Of a stretch of 64,000 nucleotides of DNA, positions 62,770-64,000 are shown in pieces. Position numbers and translations under genes: made by a program. Origin of the DNA: Halocaridina rubra (lineage: Eukaryota > Arthropoda > Malacostraca > Decapoda > Atyidae); NCBI GenBank assembly GCA_037179515.1, contig JAXCGZ010009489.1:101001-165000 (forward strand). The letters run 5' to 3'. The notes beneath the pieces are model-generated. The model made no database searches. It was not told the origin of the DNA and saw only the letters and a program-made list of their open reading frames with translations. The first letter of the stretch is position 1, and the number at the start of each line of letters is the position of its first letter.

Positions 62770-62905
62770 GAGGACCGCCTTAGCGTAGAGATAGAGTGCT
62801 CGATTCGGGAAGTGACGAACCTACGTTCGAGGCCACAGTGGAGCGATAGAAAGGGCATCCAGCTGGTTCCCCAGGATTCAATCCGTCTGTGACCACCTCC
62901 AAATA
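62770..62905 (+). repeat. tRNA-derived SINE, second family
   Basis: GACCGCCTTAGCGTAGAGAT (A-box region), TACGTTCGAGGCC (B box) and the body AAAGGGCATCCAGCTGGTTC...CCGTCTGTGACCACCTCC. Confidence 0.7.
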
Positions 62906-63054
62906 GGGAACCAAGGAGAGAATAAAATAATCCAAAACATTAATTAAAAAATAATAATTTTGAGAATTGTTTCATTATATTTATAGATTTTTGTTATCTA
63001 AAATTATTAATTTCAACTCACATAAATATATAAATCGCGTCTAAAGTTTACCAA

Positions 63055-63103
63055 GCCCCTAGTAGAAAAGGGAGTTCGTGACGTAAAACCGAATCCATCC
63101 ATC
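63055..63103 (+). repeat. SINE 3'-end fragment
   Basis: CCCCTAGTAGAAAAGGGAGT then TCGTGACGTAAAACCGAA, the last part of the main family. Confidence 0.75.
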
Positions 63104-63303
63104 GTAGCGTGTTAGAAGATTTACAGATATACCATTTCAAACCTTCTTTCTCTCTGTCTCTTCATCTTGTATACTTAACTGGCGTTGGTCAGTGTCAAAA
63201 AAAAAAAAAAAAAATTCTAAATACGCTGTGGTTCACCTTTTCGTGACCTTGTTTTAATGTATTCGACTCGGCTCCCGACGCTCCTTGTCATTCCTTACTA
63301 TAG

Positions 63304-63420
63304 AGCAGTGGTTCCCAACTTGTGGTCCTCGGACTCCTCGGGTGGTTCCCAAAGGTTATTAAGGGATCCGTGAGTCAAGTTCAAAATTTCCAGAGGCTGC
63401 CGTGTGAAATGTATTTTTAA
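63304..63420 (+). repeat. hAT-type MITE end
   Basis: CAGTGGTTCCCAACTTGTGG is a characteristic hAT-type terminus; the other end was not found. Confidence 0.45.
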
Positions 63421-63452
63421 CTACGAGAAGGCTGGAAAGGGTAACCTTACCC

Positions 63453-63456
<4 letters not shown>

Positions 63457-63515
<59 letters not shown>
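63457..63515. repeat. (ATT)n microsatellite
   Basis: About 59 bases of ATT. Confidence 0.95.
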
Positions 63516-63699
63516 GAAACAAATGTAATGCAATTACGCATTTTTAAATGTATTCAAATAATCTCCCTTCCTTGTCGGGAATCGAACCTGCAAACTGTAG
63601 TTTAGAGCAACACAGCTTAGTCCACCAGCTACTAGCTCAGATTTCTGTGATTTTTGGATCCCCAGTGGTCGCCAAAATGTTTGATTTCATTTAAGCTCC

Positions 63700-63786
63700 A
63701 ATCACACCCGCCAAAACCAAACTTCACCGAAAGAAGGCACTGTCCTAGCCCTTAGTAGAGAAGGGAGTTCGTGACGTAAAGCCGAC
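63700..63786 (+). repeat. SINE 3'-end fragment
   Basis: ACACCCGCCAAAACCAAACT, GAAGGCACTGTCCTAGCCC and GAAGGGAGTTCGTGACGTAA. Confidence 0.8.
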
Positions 63787-63864
63787 CCACATCGCATCTT
63801 TTTAATTAATAGTAAAATCCTTAAGACAGAAATGTTATCGAAATGGTGTAGGGAAAGAGTATGT

Positions 63865-63865
63865 A

Positions 63866-63919
<54 letters not shown>
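63865..63919. repeat. (ATT)n microsatellite
   Basis: About 55 bases of ATT. Confidence 0.95.
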
Positions 63920-63920
<1 letters not shown>

Positions 63921-64000
63921 TAAGAACTAGCCCTGTGGATTGTGGGAGTGAAGGGGGCAGGTTGCTCAGAGGGGAGTGCCTTACCCCCCCCTCGCGGGAA

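Overview
This is a gene-sparse, AT-rich, repeat-laden animal nuclear window. Coding exons are short, split by long GT-AG introns, and encode animal-type proteins. Very long (TA)n, (TAA/ATT)n and (CT)n tracts, tRNA-derived SINEs, broken LINEs and foldback elements fill most of the rest. The protein similarities plus this repeat profile suggest an arthropod, most likely a decapod crustacean; the taxon is an inference. All family assignments come from recognising sequence, with no database search.

Four spliced protein-coding genes can be rebuilt exon by exon, with phases that join except at one junction. (1) 264-4003, plus strand: the last four exons of an ABC-transporter subfamily C gene (second nucleotide-binding domain, closest to sulfonylurea-receptor type); its 5' part lies outside the window. 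(2) 6771-15817, minus: a six-exon, about 548-residue AKAP7-like 2H phosphoesterase with a lysine-rich nuclear signal before the domain and an unexpected hydrophobic C-terminal tail. It is tail-to-tail with gene 1. Possible non-coding 5' exons lie at 26.3-27.0 kb. (3) 30549-36608, minus: a seven-exon type II membrane protein resembling the Pmr5/Cas1p SGNH acyltransferase/esterase family, with one junction out of phase. (4) 39186-53487, plus: a complete 16-exon, 809-codon ANAPC5 (APC5) gene. Genes 3 and 4 are head-to-head, 2.6 kb apart.

Between and inside the genes: 9.2-10.2 kb hAT-like remnant; 11.7-12.8 kb foldback hairpin, long (TA)n and a pogo/Tigger-like element with perfect inverted ends; 16.3-24.3 kb a repeat desert with a facing pair of about 400-bp repeats, a degenerate LINE and a MITE-like element; 25.2-26.1 kb degenerate tandem duplications; 27.1-30.5 kb LINE tail plus (CT)n/(TA)n; 34-36 kb LINE tail, tRNA-like SINEs and trinucleotide repeats; 45-46 kb a transposon remnant in an ANAPC5 intron; 53.5-64 kb no secure gene but a LINE fragment, several SINEs, two foldback families and tandem repeats.

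The main observations are: the tail-anchor-like end of the AKAP7-like protein; partial exon duplications in ANAPC5 that create decoy splice sites; a 0.7-kb foldback built from head-to-head tandem repeats; a 210-bp near-perfect palindrome with an internally deleted sister copy 1.3 kb away; and LINE 3' ends that run directly into (TA)n tracts. I found no CRISPR array, operon or bacterial-type system, and nothing that I would call a new defence or metabolic system.
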